Below, one piece after another: positions 24,077-32,596 of a stretch of DNA of 54,260 nt. Origin of the DNA: Saccharothrix sp. (lineage in GTDB: Bacteria; Actinomycetota; Actinomycetes; Mycobacteriales; Pseudonocardiaceae); the NCBI RefSeq assembly GCF_031180885.1, contig NZ_JAPSLK010000056.1, positions 1 through 54,260 of the forward strand. Reading direction: 5' to 3'. The notes below the pieces were generated by a model. It was given only the letters and a program-made list of their open reading frames with translations, ran no database searches and was not told where the DNA came from. Each line of letters begins with the position of its first letter. The stretch's first letter is position 1. The position numbers were made by a program, and so were the translations under genes.

Positions 24077-25017
24077 GTCGCCTCCCTGATCCGTTCCGCC
24101 GCCCGGAGTCGCACCGGCGCGGCCCTGGGGTTGTCCTCGATCTCCTGCTCGGTCGCCACCTCGGCGCCGCGGGTCACCAGCTTCAGCTCGGGGCCGTGGC
24201 CGGGCAGCTCCACCGGCAGCCCCGGCGGGGTCTTGGAGACGGCCAGCTCGGCGAAGGCCCGCTTGACCATCCGGTCCTCCAGCGACTGGTAGGACTCCAC
24301 GACGATCCGCCCGCCCACCGCCAGCACCGAGAGAGCCGCCGGTAGGGCCCGGCGCAACGACTCCAGTTCGCCGTTGACCTCGATCCGCAGCGCCTGGAAC
24401 GTCCGCTTGGCCGGGTGGCCTCCGGTGCGCCGGGTCGCCGCGGGCACCACGTCGTAGAGCAGCTCGACCAGCCGCCCGGAGTTGGTGAACGGCTCGCGGG
24501 CGCGTTCGCGCACCACGGCCTGGGCGATCTTGCGGGCGAACCGCTCCTCGCCGTAGTCGCGCAGGATGCGGGTCAGGTCGTCCACCGAGTACTCGTTGAG
24601 CACGTCCGCGGCCGTCATGCCGGTGCCCGCGCTCATCCGCATGTCCAGCGGCGCGTCCCGGGAGTAGGCGAACCCGCGCTCCTCGGCGTCGAGTTGCAGC
24701 GAGGAGACGCCGAGGTCCATCAGGATGCCGTCCACCGGACCGTCCACCGCCTCGGCGATGTGGTCGTAGGTGGTCTGCACGAACGTCATCCGGTCGGCGA
24801 ACGGTTCGAGGCGCTTGCGCGCCAACTCGATCGCCTGCGGGTCGCGGTCCAGGCCGATCAACCGCACCCGCGGGTGGGCCCGCAGCACCGCCTCGGAGTG
24901 CCCGCCCAACCCGAGCGTGCAGTCGACGAACACCGCGTCCCGGTCGGCCAGCGCGGGGGCCAGCAGGCCCAGGACGCGGTCGAGCAGCACCGGCACGTGG
25001 CGCGCCCGCTCGCCCAT
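24073..25017 (-). CDS. rsmH: 16S rRNA m4C1402 methyltransferase RsmH (MraW)
   Basis: A 314-residue SAM-dependent methyltransferase that modifies C1402 in the ribosomal P site. RHVPVLLDRVL at the N-terminus, the SAM loop DCTLGLGGHSEAVL (about 32-45), GLDRDPQAIELA, DGILMDLGVSSLQLD, and ERGFAYSRDAPLDMRM are all diagnostic. The ATG at 25017 is preferred over an in-frame GTG at 25029 because a GGGAGGGG site lies just upstream. It is coupled to ftsL by ATGA. A TTGTCGGTG box at about 25044 on this strand could belong to a local promoter, but its -10 is poor. Confidence 0.97.
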   Translation of the reverse strand: MGERARHVPVLLDRVLGLLAPALADRDAVFVDCTLGLGGHSEAVLRAHPRVRLIGLDRDPQAIELARKRLEPFADRMTFVQTTYDHIAEAVDGPVDGILMDLGVSSLQLDAEERGFAYSRDAPLDMRMSAGTGMTAADVLNEYSVDDLTRILRDYGEERFARKIAQAVVRERAREPFTNSGRLVELLYDVVPAATRRTGGHPAKRTFQALRIEVNGELESLRRALPAALSVLAVGGRIVVESYQSLEDRMVKRAFAELAVSKTPPGLPVELPGHGPELKLVTRGAEVATEQEIEDNPRAAPVRLRAAERIREAT

Positions 25018-25169
25018 GTCCCCTCCCACATCCCCCCACCGACAAAAATTCGGGTGTCGTCAGGTCCCCGCCCGCCCGTCGGACCTGGCGCCGGGGAAGG
25101 TGCGCCAGGGCCGAAAGCCGAGCGGACCGAGGCCTCACGGCACCCGAAACCTCAAGCGTTCAAGCCCGA

Positions 25170-25601
25170 TCAGAAGACGCCCGGCAGCACCTCCTCGCGA
25201 GCCTCGGCGTAGCTGTCCTCGTGCTCGTCCATGTAGCGCTGCCACGCCTGCGCGTCCCAGATCTCCAGCCGGTTGACCGCGCCGATGACCACGCACTCCT
25301 TGGTCAGCCCGGCGTAGCGGCGCAGTTCCGGTGCGATGGACACCCGGCCCTGGCCGTCCGGCCGCTGCTCGTCGGTCCCCGCGAACAGGTAGCGCTGGTA
25401 GGCGCGGACGGCCTCGTTGGTGAACGGCGCCTCCGCGACCTTGCGCGCCATCTGCTCGAACTCGGCCCGAGGGAACACGTAGAGGCAGTGGTCCTGGCCC
25501 TTGGTGACCATGAGACCCCCCGCTAGCGCGTCCCGGAACTTCGCAGGCAGCGTCAGCCGGCCCTTGTCGTCCAGCCTGGGGTGGTGCGTGCCCAGGAACA
25601 C
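25170..25601 (-). CDS. mraZ: transcriptional regulator MraZ
   Basis: A 143-residue double AbrB-like DNA-binding protein that represses its own dcw operon. The two repeats are visible as HPRLDDKGRLTLPAKFRDAL (about 7-26) and PDGQGRVSIAPELRRYAGL (about 80-100), each with the conserved DxKGRxxxP/DxxGRxxIP core. It starts with GTG at 25601 behind a GGGAGGTGG site; the frame is open upstream but without similarity. It is the first gene of the cluster and stands next to its own operator. Confidence 0.97.
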   Translation of the reverse strand: MFLGTHHPRLDDKGRLTLPAKFRDALAGGLMVTKGQDHCLYVFPRAEFEQMARKVAEAPFTNEAVRAYQRYLFAGTDEQRPDGQGRVSIAPELRRYAGLTKECVVIGAVNRLEIWDAQAWQRYMDEHEDSYAEAREEVLPGVF

Positions 25602-25655
25602 GGCAACCCACCTCCCGCCGCCGGACGGCGAACCGGCAGTGGGGCCCCCGTCTGC

Positions 25656-25696
25656 CCCACCGGCCGCCACAGTACCCCACTTTTCACCACAGTCAA
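25656..25696 (-). promoter_or_regulatory. dcw cluster promoter overlaid by four phased MraZ boxes
   Basis: On the minus strand TTGACT (25696-25691) and TACTGT (25674-25669) with a 16-base spacer form a good housekeeping promoter. Four GTGGN pentamers start exactly every ten bases across it (25690 GTGGT, 25680 GTGGG, 25670 GTGGC, 25660 GTGGG). MraZ is known to bind repeated TGGG-type motifs at ten-base intervals, so bound MraZ would cover the promoter from the spacer to just past the start site. This is autoregulation by family knowledge; the four-repeat phasing is seen directly. Confidence 0.88.
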
Positions 25697-26044
25697 CGCT
25701 GAAACGGGTGGTCAGCCACCCGGATGGGGAACGTTTACGCAGGTAGAGCGAAGATGACGAGCGTGGGGGGCGGTGGGGGGAGCCGAGCGGCCGGGGCGCC
25801 CGGAGGGCCGTGATCGACTTCAAATCCCACCCGAACGGCCCAGCGAAATCGGGCAAAACGGGTTCAGCCCGGCGGGTGGTGGGGAATCGTGGTGGGAGCG
25901 GGTGAACCGGCAGCCGGGGACGGCCGTGGAAACCAGCGGCACGAGAATGTTCAATCGGTGTGGGGCGCTTCGCCCCGGTTTGACACACTGCGTGAAACGC
26001 TCACCGCCTCCGCGAACCGGTCGCGGTGGTCTTCGGGAGGTCGA

Positions 26045-27181
26045 GTGACTCCGAGTACCCAGCCAGCCGCGCTGCCCGAACACTCTTTCGGGGGCGGTGG
26101 GCTCAATCACGTGAACAACACGGCCCACGTGCACAGCCGGCCCGACGAGGTGCTCGCCGAACTGCACGCCGTGGTGGGGCGCATCGCGGCGAACGTCGAG
26201 AAGGTCATCGTGGGCAAGCCGGACGTGGTCCGGATCGCCATCGTGACGCTGCTCGCCGAGGGCCACCTGCTGGTGGAGGACGTGCCCGGCGTCGGCAAGA
26301 CGTCGCTGGCCAAGGCCCTGGCGCGGTCCATCGACTGTTCGGTGAGCCGCATCCAGTTCACCCCCGACCTGCTGCCCAGCGACATCACCGGTGTGTCGAT
26401 CTACAACCGGCAGGACAACGACTTCGAGTTCCGGCCCGGCCCGGTGTTCGCCAACATCGTCGTCGGCGACGAGATCAACCGGGCCTCGCCGAAGACACAG
26501 TCGGCGCTGCTGGAGTGCATGGAAGAGCACCAGGTGACGGTGGACGGGAACACCTACCCGCTCAGCTCGCCGTTCATGGTGATCGCCACCCAGAACCCGA
26601 TCGAGATGGAGGGCACCTACGCCCTCCCCGAGGCCCAGCGCGACCGGTTCACCGCGCGGGTCTCCATCGGCTACCCCGACCCGCAGGCCGAGCTGGCGAT
26701 GGTGGACGAGCACGCGGGCAACGACCCGTTGGCCGACCTGCGCCCGGTCTCGGACGCGGACACGGTGCTCAAGCTGGTGCACGCGGTGCGCCGGGTGCAC
26801 CTGTCGCCCGAGGTGCGGCGGTACGCGGTGGAGCTGGTGTCGGCCACCCGGCGGCTGCCCGAGCTGCGGCTGGGCGCGTCCCCGCGGTCGACGCTGCAAC
26901 TGGTCCGCGCGGCGCGGGCGCAGGCTGCGCTGGCCGGGCGCGACTTCGTGGTGCCCGACGACATCCACGCGGTGGCCGTGCCCGTGCTGGCGCACCGGCT
27001 GGTGCTGACCGCGGAGGCGCAGGCGGCGCGCAGGTCGGCGGCGGACCTGGTGCGCAACCTGCTGCAGCGGGTGCCGGTGCCGCAGGCGGCGCTGGAGCCG
27101 TCCGGCCAGTTCCTGCAGAACGTGCAGCGCCACCCCGGCGGCCACCCGGTCCCGGGCCACGGCGACGGCCACCACCGCTGA
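26045..27181 (+). CDS. MoxR-type AAA+ ATPase
   Basis: A 378-residue MoxR-family AAA+ ATPase. Walker A is PGVGKTSL at about 81-88, Walker B VVGDEINRASPKTQSALLECMEE, sensor I VIATQNPIEMEGTYALPEAQRDRF, and the C-terminal lid holds the usual LRLGASPRSTLQLVRAARAQA motif. Such proteins act as chaperone-like remodelers of a partner encoded beside them. Here DUF58 and a transglutaminase follow directly, as in many MoxR operons. The GTG at 26045 with GGGAGG upstream is chosen; the frame extends a further 52 codons upstream, but that part covers the leader and has no domain. Confidence 0.94.
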   Translation: MTPSTQPAALPEHSFGGGGLNHVNNTAHVHSRPDEVLAELHAVVGRIAANVEKVIVGKPDVVRIAIVTLLAEGHLLVEDVPGVGKTSLAKALARSIDCSVSRIQFTPDLLPSDITGVSIYNRQDNDFEFRPGPVFANIVVGDEINRASPKTQSALLECMEEHQVTVDGNTYPLSSPFMVIATQNPIEMEGTYALPEAQRDRFTARVSIGYPDPQAELAMVDEHAGNDPLADLRPVSDADTVLKLVHAVRRVHLSPEVRRYAVELVSATRRLPELRLGASPRSTLQLVRAARAQAALAGRDFVVPDDIHAVAVPVLAHRLVLTAEAQAARRSAADLVRNLLQRVPVPQAALEPSGQFLQNVQRHPGGHPVPGHGDGHHR

Positions 27182-27182
27182 C

Positions 27183-28448
27183 ATGCGCGGAGCCCTGTCC
27201 GGGCTGACCACCCGGGGCCGCTGCCTCCTCGCCGCCGGGTTCGCGGCGGGCCTGTGCGCGGTCGTGCTCAACGAGCGGGACCTGCTGCGGGTCGCCGCGT
27301 TCGTGGTGGCCCTGCCGGTGCTGGCGGCGTGGCTGGCCCAGCGGGCGCGCGTCGGCCTGCACGCGTCCCGGTTCCTGTTCCCCAGCCGCGTGCAGGTGGG
27401 CGCGGCGACCGAGGTGAAGGTCGAGCTGCGCTCGGCCGGTCGGCTGCCCACCGGCGGTCTGCTGCTGGAAGACGCGGTGCCGTACGCGCTGGGCGCGCGG
27501 CCCCGGTTCGTCGTCGAGCGGCTGCCGCGCAACACGGTGACCGCGCTGCGCTACCCGTTGAAGCCGGTGATGCGCGGCATCCAGCAGGTCGGGCCGCTGA
27601 TGGCGCGGATCACCGACCCGTTCGGGCTGGCCGAGTTCGACCGCGAGCTGGCGGGCCGCTCGAAGCTGGTCGTGGTGCCGCGCGTGGTGGGCCTGTCCGG
27701 GCTGCCCAGCGGGTCCGGCATGGGCGCGGGCGACGACGGTTCGATCCGGCTGCGCGCCGGGCAGGGCGAGGACGACGCCGTGGTGCGGCAGTACCGACAC
27801 GGCGACGACCTGCGGAAGGTGCACTGGCGGTCCACCGCGCGGCGCGACGAGCTGATGGTGCGCGTCGAGGAACGGCCGTGGCGCGGCGGCACGACGGTGC
27901 TGCTGGACCACCGGCTGGTCGCGCACCGCGGCACCGGGCCGAACTCGTCGCTGGAGTGGGCGGTGTCGTTCGCGGCGTCGGTGTGCCTGCACCTGCACCG
28001 GTTCGGGCACCAGGTGCGGCTGGTCGGCGACGACGGCCGGGTGCTGGCGGGCGGGTCGGGCGACGGCGGGCACAGCGACGCCGTGGTGCTCGACGCCCTG
28101 GCCGCCCTGCAACCGTCGCACCGGCGGGAACCCGCGGTGGGCGTGGACCCGGGCGCGGGCCAGGAGGTCATCGCGATCCTCGGCGGCAGCACGCCCGCCG
28201 TGGTCGACGCCCTGGTGCGCAACCGGCCGCGCGGGATGCGCAGCCTGGCCGTGGTGATGGACGTGCGGGCGTGGGCGGCGGGCGGCGAGGACCCCGCGCC
28301 CGACCCCGAGGACGCGCGTGGCCTGCTGACGGCGGCCGGCTGGGGCGCGGTGGTCGCCGGGCCGTCGACGGCGATGGGCCAGGTCTGGCAGGAGCTGTGC
28401 CACAGCGCGGGCAACCGCGGCCCGGTGGTGCGCACGGAGGTGGGTTGA
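27183..28448 (+). CDS. DUF58 membrane-anchored protein (MoxR partner)
   Basis: A 421-residue protein with two membrane helices near the N-terminus (about 12-28 and 34-52). A beta-rich region follows, then the DUF58 core with YRHGDDLRKVHWRSTARRDELMVRVEE (about 200-226), and a von Willebrand A-like C-terminal half. It begins one base after the moxR stop. DUF58 proteins are thought to work with MoxR ATPases in assembly of envelope or enzyme complexes; the exact client is unknown. It is followed by the transglutaminase after a 29-bp gap. Confidence 0.93.
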   Translation: MRGALSGLTTRGRCLLAAGFAAGLCAVVLNERDLLRVAAFVVALPVLAAWLAQRARVGLHASRFLFPSRVQVGAATEVKVELRSAGRLPTGGLLLEDAVPYALGARPRFVVERLPRNTVTALRYPLKPVMRGIQQVGPLMARITDPFGLAEFDRELAGRSKLVVVPRVVGLSGLPSGSGMGAGDDGSIRLRAGQGEDDAVVRQYRHGDDLRKVHWRSTARRDELMVRVEERPWRGGTTVLLDHRLVAHRGTGPNSSLEWAVSFAASVCLHLHRFGHQVRLVGDDGRVLAGGSGDGGHSDAVVLDALAALQPSHRREPAVGVDPGAGQEVIAILGGSTPAVVDALVRNRPRGMRSLAVVMDVRAWAAGGEDPAPDPEDARGLLTAAGWGAVVAGPSTAMGQVWQELCHSAGNRGPVVRTEVG

Positions 28449-28477
28449 GTGACCCGCAGTGACTGGGGGATGAGCAG

Positions 28478-30940
28478 GTGACCAGCGGGACCGCCGCGCG
28501 CGGCAACTGGGTGGTCGGCGCGACACCGGTGGTCGCGGGCCTCGCCACGCTGTGCGCCGCGACGGCGTTGTCGAGCGTGGTGGCGGGCGGGCTGTGGCTG
28601 GTGAACCTGGCGGTGGCGATCACCGTCGTGGTCGGCGTCGGCGTGCTGCTGCGGCAGACCCGGCTGCCCAACCCGCTGATCGCGCTGGCGCAGGTGTTCG
28701 CGCTGATGTCGCTGCTGGTGACGATCTTCACGCGGACCGGCGTGCTGGTGGTGCTGCCCGGGCCGCAGTCGTTGAGCGACCTGATGACCGTGCTCGGCGA
28801 CGCGTTCACCGAGGTGCAGACCGGTGTGCCGCCGGTGCCGGACAGCGAGGCGATCCGGTGCCTGGTGATGGTGGCGATCGGCCTGGTCGCGGTGCTGGTG
28901 GACCTGCTCGCGGTCGGTGCCGCGGCGCCGGCGGCGTCGGGTCTGGTGCTGCTGTGCGTGTTCGCGGTGCCGGCGTCGCTGGCCGACGAGATGCTGCCGG
29001 TGTGGACGTTCGTGTTCGGCGCCGGGGCGTTCGCGTTGCTGCTGGCGGTGGACGGGCAGCACCGGCACGACGCGTGGCGCGGGCGGCGACCGGGGACCGG
29101 CGGGGCGAGTTCGGGTCCGGCGGCGACGGCGGTCGCGGGTGCGGCCGTGGTGATCGCGATGCTGGCCGGGGCGAGCTTCACGCTGGTCGGGACGGTCGGC
29201 CGGCTGCCCGGCGGCGACGAGGTCGGCGGCGGTGCGAACGGCCTGGGCATCGACCCGATGACCGAGCTGCGCGGCATGCTCAACCAGGGCGCGACGCGGG
29301 AGATGTTCCGGGTGCGCGGGTTGCCGGAGGCGGCGTACCTGCGGGCGATGACGTTGCGCGAGTACGTGCCCGACCAGGGGTGGCGGCTGGGCGGCGACCT
29401 GTCGACCGGGGTGCCCGCGAACGGTGATCTGCCGCAGCAGCCGGGTGATCCGGGTGACGGCGAGGTCGCGACGGTGGTCATCGAGCCGGTGAACTGGCTG
29501 GACAACTGGCTGCCGGTGTACGGACGGCCGCGGCGGATCCAGGACGTCGAGGACAACTGGCGGTACGACCCGGTGCGCGGGATGGTCTACAGCGTTCGGC
29601 AGCGCAAGGCGGGGCCGTACAAGCTGGAGACGGTCCTCAAGACACCGCCGGCGGATGCCCTGCGCCGGGCCAATGGTGCCGCGGACGTTGAAGACGTGTA
29701 CCTCGATGCCCGAGGCGTCAGCCCAGAGGTGGCGAACCTGGCGCGGGAGATCACGCGCAGCCAGGGGAACGCGTTCGACAAGGCCACCGCGCTGTACAAC
29801 TACTTCACCGACGGCACCCAGGGCTTCACCTACACCACGGACACCGGTGGGGCGCAGACTTCGGACGCCCTGCGTGACTTCGTCCTGACCGGCAAGCGCG
29901 GTTTCTGCGAGCAGTACGCGTCCGCGATGGCGATCATGGCACGGTCCATCGGCCTCCCGTCCCGTGTGGCTCTTGGCTTCACGGCAGGCTTCCCCACCGG
30001 CGACGCCCAGACCATCACGACTCAGGACGCCCACGCCTGGGTGGAGATCTACTTCCCGAACTACGGCTGGACCGTCTTCGACCCGACCCCGCTCTCCGAC
30101 GGCCGCGGCGTGGTCCCCCCGTACATCGCCGGCCGAGAAGCCGACGGCGACGAAAACGACACCACCACCGCTCCTACCACGACGACCGCCCCCACGACGT
30201 CCGCGTCCGCCGCCACCACCTCCGCCACTCCCGAGGACCTGGCCGGCAACGACCCCAACGCCCAGCAGACGCCGACCCCGACGTGGCACACCGTCACGCT
30301 CTTGGTGGCCGGCGCGATCGGCGTCTTCCTGACCCTCTTGCTCTACCTGACAACCCGCCGCCGCGGCTCCACTTCCAGCCCCGCTTCCGGCTCTGGCGGC
30401 TCGGCCCCGTTCTTCGTCGTCCCCTGGCTGCGCACGCTCCTGATCGCCATCGCGGTAGCCGCATGGATCATCCTGGTGACGTTGCTGGTTGCCTTGGTGT
30501 CGTGGTGGATCGCCATCCCCCTCCTCCTGGCCCTCCTGATCGCGACGCCGGCAGGCATCCGCGAATGGCGCCGCCGCGAACGCTTGCGCGCGGTCGCGGG
30601 CCTGGGCCCGGACGCCGCCGCCGCGGCCTGGCAGGAACTGATCGCCGAATCGGTGGACCGGGGCACCCGCGTCCCGACCACCGAAACCGTCCGAGTAGCC
30701 GCCCGCCGAATGGCGAAGGCCCACAACCTGGACGAACAGGGCCGGGACGGTTTGCGCGCGGTGGTCGGCGCGGTCGAACGCTCGTGGTACAGCACCAACT
30801 CGGCGGCCGACCCGACCCTCCCCGCAGCCGTGGCAGAAGTCCGCCGCTCCCTGACCAGAACCGCCCCCCTGGCCCTACGAGCCAAACTCCTCCCCCGCTC
30901 AGTCCTAAACCCAACCCCAGACACAGATCCCAACGACTAA
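28478..30940 (+). CDS. membrane transglutaminase-like protein (TgpA family)
   Basis: An 820-residue membrane protein with the TgpA arrangement. About seven helices occupy residues 12-235. An extracytoplasmic transglutaminase-like domain has the triad Cys in KRGFCEQYASAMAIMARSIGLP, His in TTQDAHAWVEIYF and Asp in YGWTVFDPTP. A Thr/Pro-rich linker (TTTAPTTTTAPTT) precedes two further helices and a cytoplasmic DUF4129-like C-terminus. The GTG at 28478 lies in the context GAGCAG-GTG. With moxR and DUF58 it forms a three-gene operon. The substrate is unknown; the family is probably involved in crosslinking or cleaving envelope proteins. Confidence 0.93.
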   Translation: MTSGTAARGNWVVGATPVVAGLATLCAATALSSVVAGGLWLVNLAVAITVVVGVGVLLRQTRLPNPLIALAQVFALMSLLVTIFTRTGVLVVLPGPQSLSDLMTVLGDAFTEVQTGVPPVPDSEAIRCLVMVAIGLVAVLVDLLAVGAAAPAASGLVLLCVFAVPASLADEMLPVWTFVFGAGAFALLLAVDGQHRHDAWRGRRPGTGGASSGPAATAVAGAAVVIAMLAGASFTLVGTVGRLPGGDEVGGGANGLGIDPMTELRGMLNQGATREMFRVRGLPEAAYLRAMTLREYVPDQGWRLGGDLSTGVPANGDLPQQPGDPGDGEVATVVIEPVNWLDNWLPVYGRPRRIQDVEDNWRYDPVRGMVYSVRQRKAGPYKLETVLKTPPADALRRANGAADVEDVYLDARGVSPEVANLAREITRSQGNAFDKATALYNYFTDGTQGFTYTTDTGGAQTSDALRDFVLTGKRGFCEQYASAMAIMARSIGLPSRVALGFTAGFPTGDAQTITTQDAHAWVEIYFPNYGWTVFDPTPLSDGRGVVPPYIAGREADGDENDTTTAPTTTTAPTTSASAATTSATPEDLAGNDPNAQQTPTPTWHTVTLLVAGAIGVFLTLLLYLTTRRRGSTSSPASGSGGSAPFFVVPWLRTLLIAIAVAAWIILVTLLVALVSWWIAIPLLLALLIATPAGIREWRRRERLRAVAGLGPDAAAAAWQELIAESVDRGTRVPTTETVRVAARRMAKAHNLDEQGRDGLRAVVGAVERSWYSTNSAADPTLPAAVAEVRRSLTRTAPLALRAKLLPRSVLNPTPDTDPND

Positions 30941-31295
30941 CCCACCCCGCCCCGCGATCGCACGCCCCGCGGCAGCCCGCCCGCAGCAGCCCACCCCGCC
31001 GCAGCCGCCCTGCCACGGCCCGGCCGGCAGCTGCCCGCCCCGCGATCGCACGCCTTGCGGCGGCACCACCGCAGCGGCCGGCCCCGCAGCGGCACGTTCG
31101 CGGCGGCCCAGCCTGCTGCACGGCCCTCGTCCGGCGCGGCTGTGCGACACGGGGTCGGGAACAACGCCGGATAGCCAGCCGGCTGCCGCCCTCCGGCAGC
31201 ACTGCCCTCGGGCGGCTCTCCCCGTCCCGGGGCACGGCCGGTGAGGCGGGATCGGGAAACACGGGACAACCGGGCGCTGCCGTGGGACCGGCGAG

Positions 31296-31450
31296 CGGGC
31301 CAGTGAGGGTGCCGTGCCGGGCGGGCCAGAAGGGTGCTGCCAGGCGGGCCAGTGAGGACGGCGCGCTGAGCACGCCAGTCAGGGTGGCGCGCAGGGCGGG
31401 CCAGCGAGGGTGCCGGGCTGGGCGGGCGAATGGGGGTGCCGGGCTGGGCG
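31296..31450. repeat. about six 23-28-bp degenerate tandem units
   Basis: Units built on GGGCGGGCCAGTGAGGGTGC start near 31296, 31320, 31343, 31371, 31396 and 31421. Each keeps the GGCCAG (or GGCGAA) then AGGGTG then CCG-rich pattern. Unit length varies, so they are old or unequal duplications. No function is visible. Confidence 0.75.
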
Positions 31451-31650
31451 GCCGGGTGTGGGGGCCGTGGTCAGCGGGCGGGGCGGATGCCGGATTGAGC
31501 GTGCGGGCGCGGGTGCCTGGGTCAGTGGGCGGGCGCGAGTACTGGGTCGAGGGGGGAGCGCGTCGGGAGCAGGGGCGGGGCCGGGGTCGGCGCTGCGCTC
31601 ATCGGCAGGCAGGGCCGGATCGGGCACCCGGCCCGTCGGCGGCAGGCGCA

Positions 31651-31711
31651 GCGGCGGGGCGGCGCAGCGGCGGGCAGGCGCAGCGGCGGGCAGGCGCAGC
31701 GGCGGGGCGGA
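31651..31711. repeat. 16-bp tandem repeat, about four units
   Basis: Two identical units GCGGCGGGCAGGCGCA at 31667 and 31683 are flanked by variant units at 31651 and 31699 in which GCAGGC is replaced by GGCGG-type sequence. Confidence 0.9.
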
Positions 31712-31930
31712 GTCTTGGGGCGCTGGGTTTGTGGGTAGCTGAGGGCTTTGGGCGAGTCGGGGGTGGAGGGAGGGGCGCGTTTGAGGGGCGGGGGCTGCCG
31801 TTGTGCCGCGCTCCTTGTTTACGGGACGCGTGAGACTGGGTTTGGTCGCGGATTCTGCATGTCGCTCTATTGGGTGATTGGCGGAAGTGGGGAGTAGGGG
31901 GTGTAGGGGGTGCGGAGTTTGGGCATGCCG

Positions 31931-31963
31931 CACGGCCCGCCCTCCGGGGGAGGACGGGCCGTG
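31931..31963 (-). terminator. strong hairpin terminator after the DUF3040 gene
   Basis: The arms CACGGCCCG (31931-31939) and CGGGCCGTG (31955-31963) pair perfectly, with an inner CCTCC/GGAGG extension and a very small loop. It begins 15 bases past the DUF3040 stop at 31978. It may also end transcription arriving from the repeat island. Confidence 0.85.
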
Positions 31964-31977
31964 GGGTGTTCGGCTTC

Positions 31978-32361
31978 CTACTCGTCCTCTAGGCGACGAC
32001 GGAAACGCTCTTCCATCTTCTGGGAGAACGAGCTGCGGCTGGGGCGGCTTCCCTCTTCGCTGGGCTCGTCGGCACCCTGGTCACCACGACGCAGCGTCGT
32101 CACGGTGAGCAGCACGCCGAAGAACATCAACAGGAAGCCGACCACGCTCACCACCGGGATACCAGCGAGCTTCGGCAACATCACACCCGTCACCAGCAGA
32201 GCCACACCCACGGCGAACAGCGCGATGCCCTGGATGCGACGCCGTCGGGACGGCTTGCGCAGCTTGGCACCGCGCACAGTGGATGCGAACTTCGGGTCCT
32301 CGGCGTAGAGCGCGCGCTCGATCTGGTCGAGCAGTCGCTGCTCGTGCTCGGAGAGTGGCAT
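31978..32361 (-). CDS. DUF3040 membrane protein
   Basis: A 127-residue small membrane protein. The N-terminus MPLSEHEQRLLDQIERALYAEDPKFAS (1-27) is the hallmark of DUF3040. Basic KLRKPSRRRR precedes two membrane helices (about 43-62 and 67-86), and a polar tail ends FSQKMEERFRRRLEDE. It is found near the dcw cluster in many actinobacteria, with no known function. ATG at 32361 has a GGAGGAG site upstream. It appears to be monocistronic with its own terminator. Confidence 0.93.
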   Translation of the reverse strand: MPLSEHEQRLLDQIERALYAEDPKFASTVRGAKLRKPSRRRRIQGIALFAVGVALLVTGVMLPKLAGIPVVSVVGFLLMFFGVLLTVTTLRRGDQGADEPSEEGSRPSRSSFSQKMEERFRRRLEDE

Positions 32362-32596
32362 GGCTCCTCCTCCGGCACAGCGGTCGCGGGCGCCGGGTGT
32401 TCACGGTTGCCGCCGGTCCCGGCGGACGCCCCGCCCGGGGGGCGTCACAACCAGGATACGATTCGCGAGGCTTGGCGACTACCCAGTCCGCGCCCCTAAG
32501 CGGTTCGTTCGGTCACCATCATCCTCACGGGTCAACGGTAGGACCTTCGTGAGGTCACGAAACGGACCCACCCCCGTCCGGATGACTTACCCAAGG

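Larger units (their letters stand above)
30941..31930. other. 1-kb gene-free repeat island
   Basis: A long gap without a supported gene. It starts with an 18-bp direct repeat GCCCCGCGATCGCACGCC (30949 and 31037). It continues with degenerate GCAGC/GCCCG-rich sequence, a run of about 25-bp units (31296-31450), a 16-bp tandem repeat (31651-31711), and a purine-rich plus-strand tract GGGTGGAGGGAGGGG (about 31760). Long frames over it give Ala/Arg/Gly peptides only. It lies between the transglutaminase operon and the DUF3040 terminator. Confidence 0.7.

Noticed and set aside
25034..25050. TTGTCGGTG box before rsmH as a fourth dispersed element
   Set aside because: No GACAAT at the right offset and no GGGGGCCGGAGGCC block; at most a weak promoter.
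27551..30724. 1057-codon open frame on the minus strand opposite DUF58/TgpA
   Set aside because: Same kind of shadow: Arg/His/Pro-rich, no domain, and it covers two well-supported genes.
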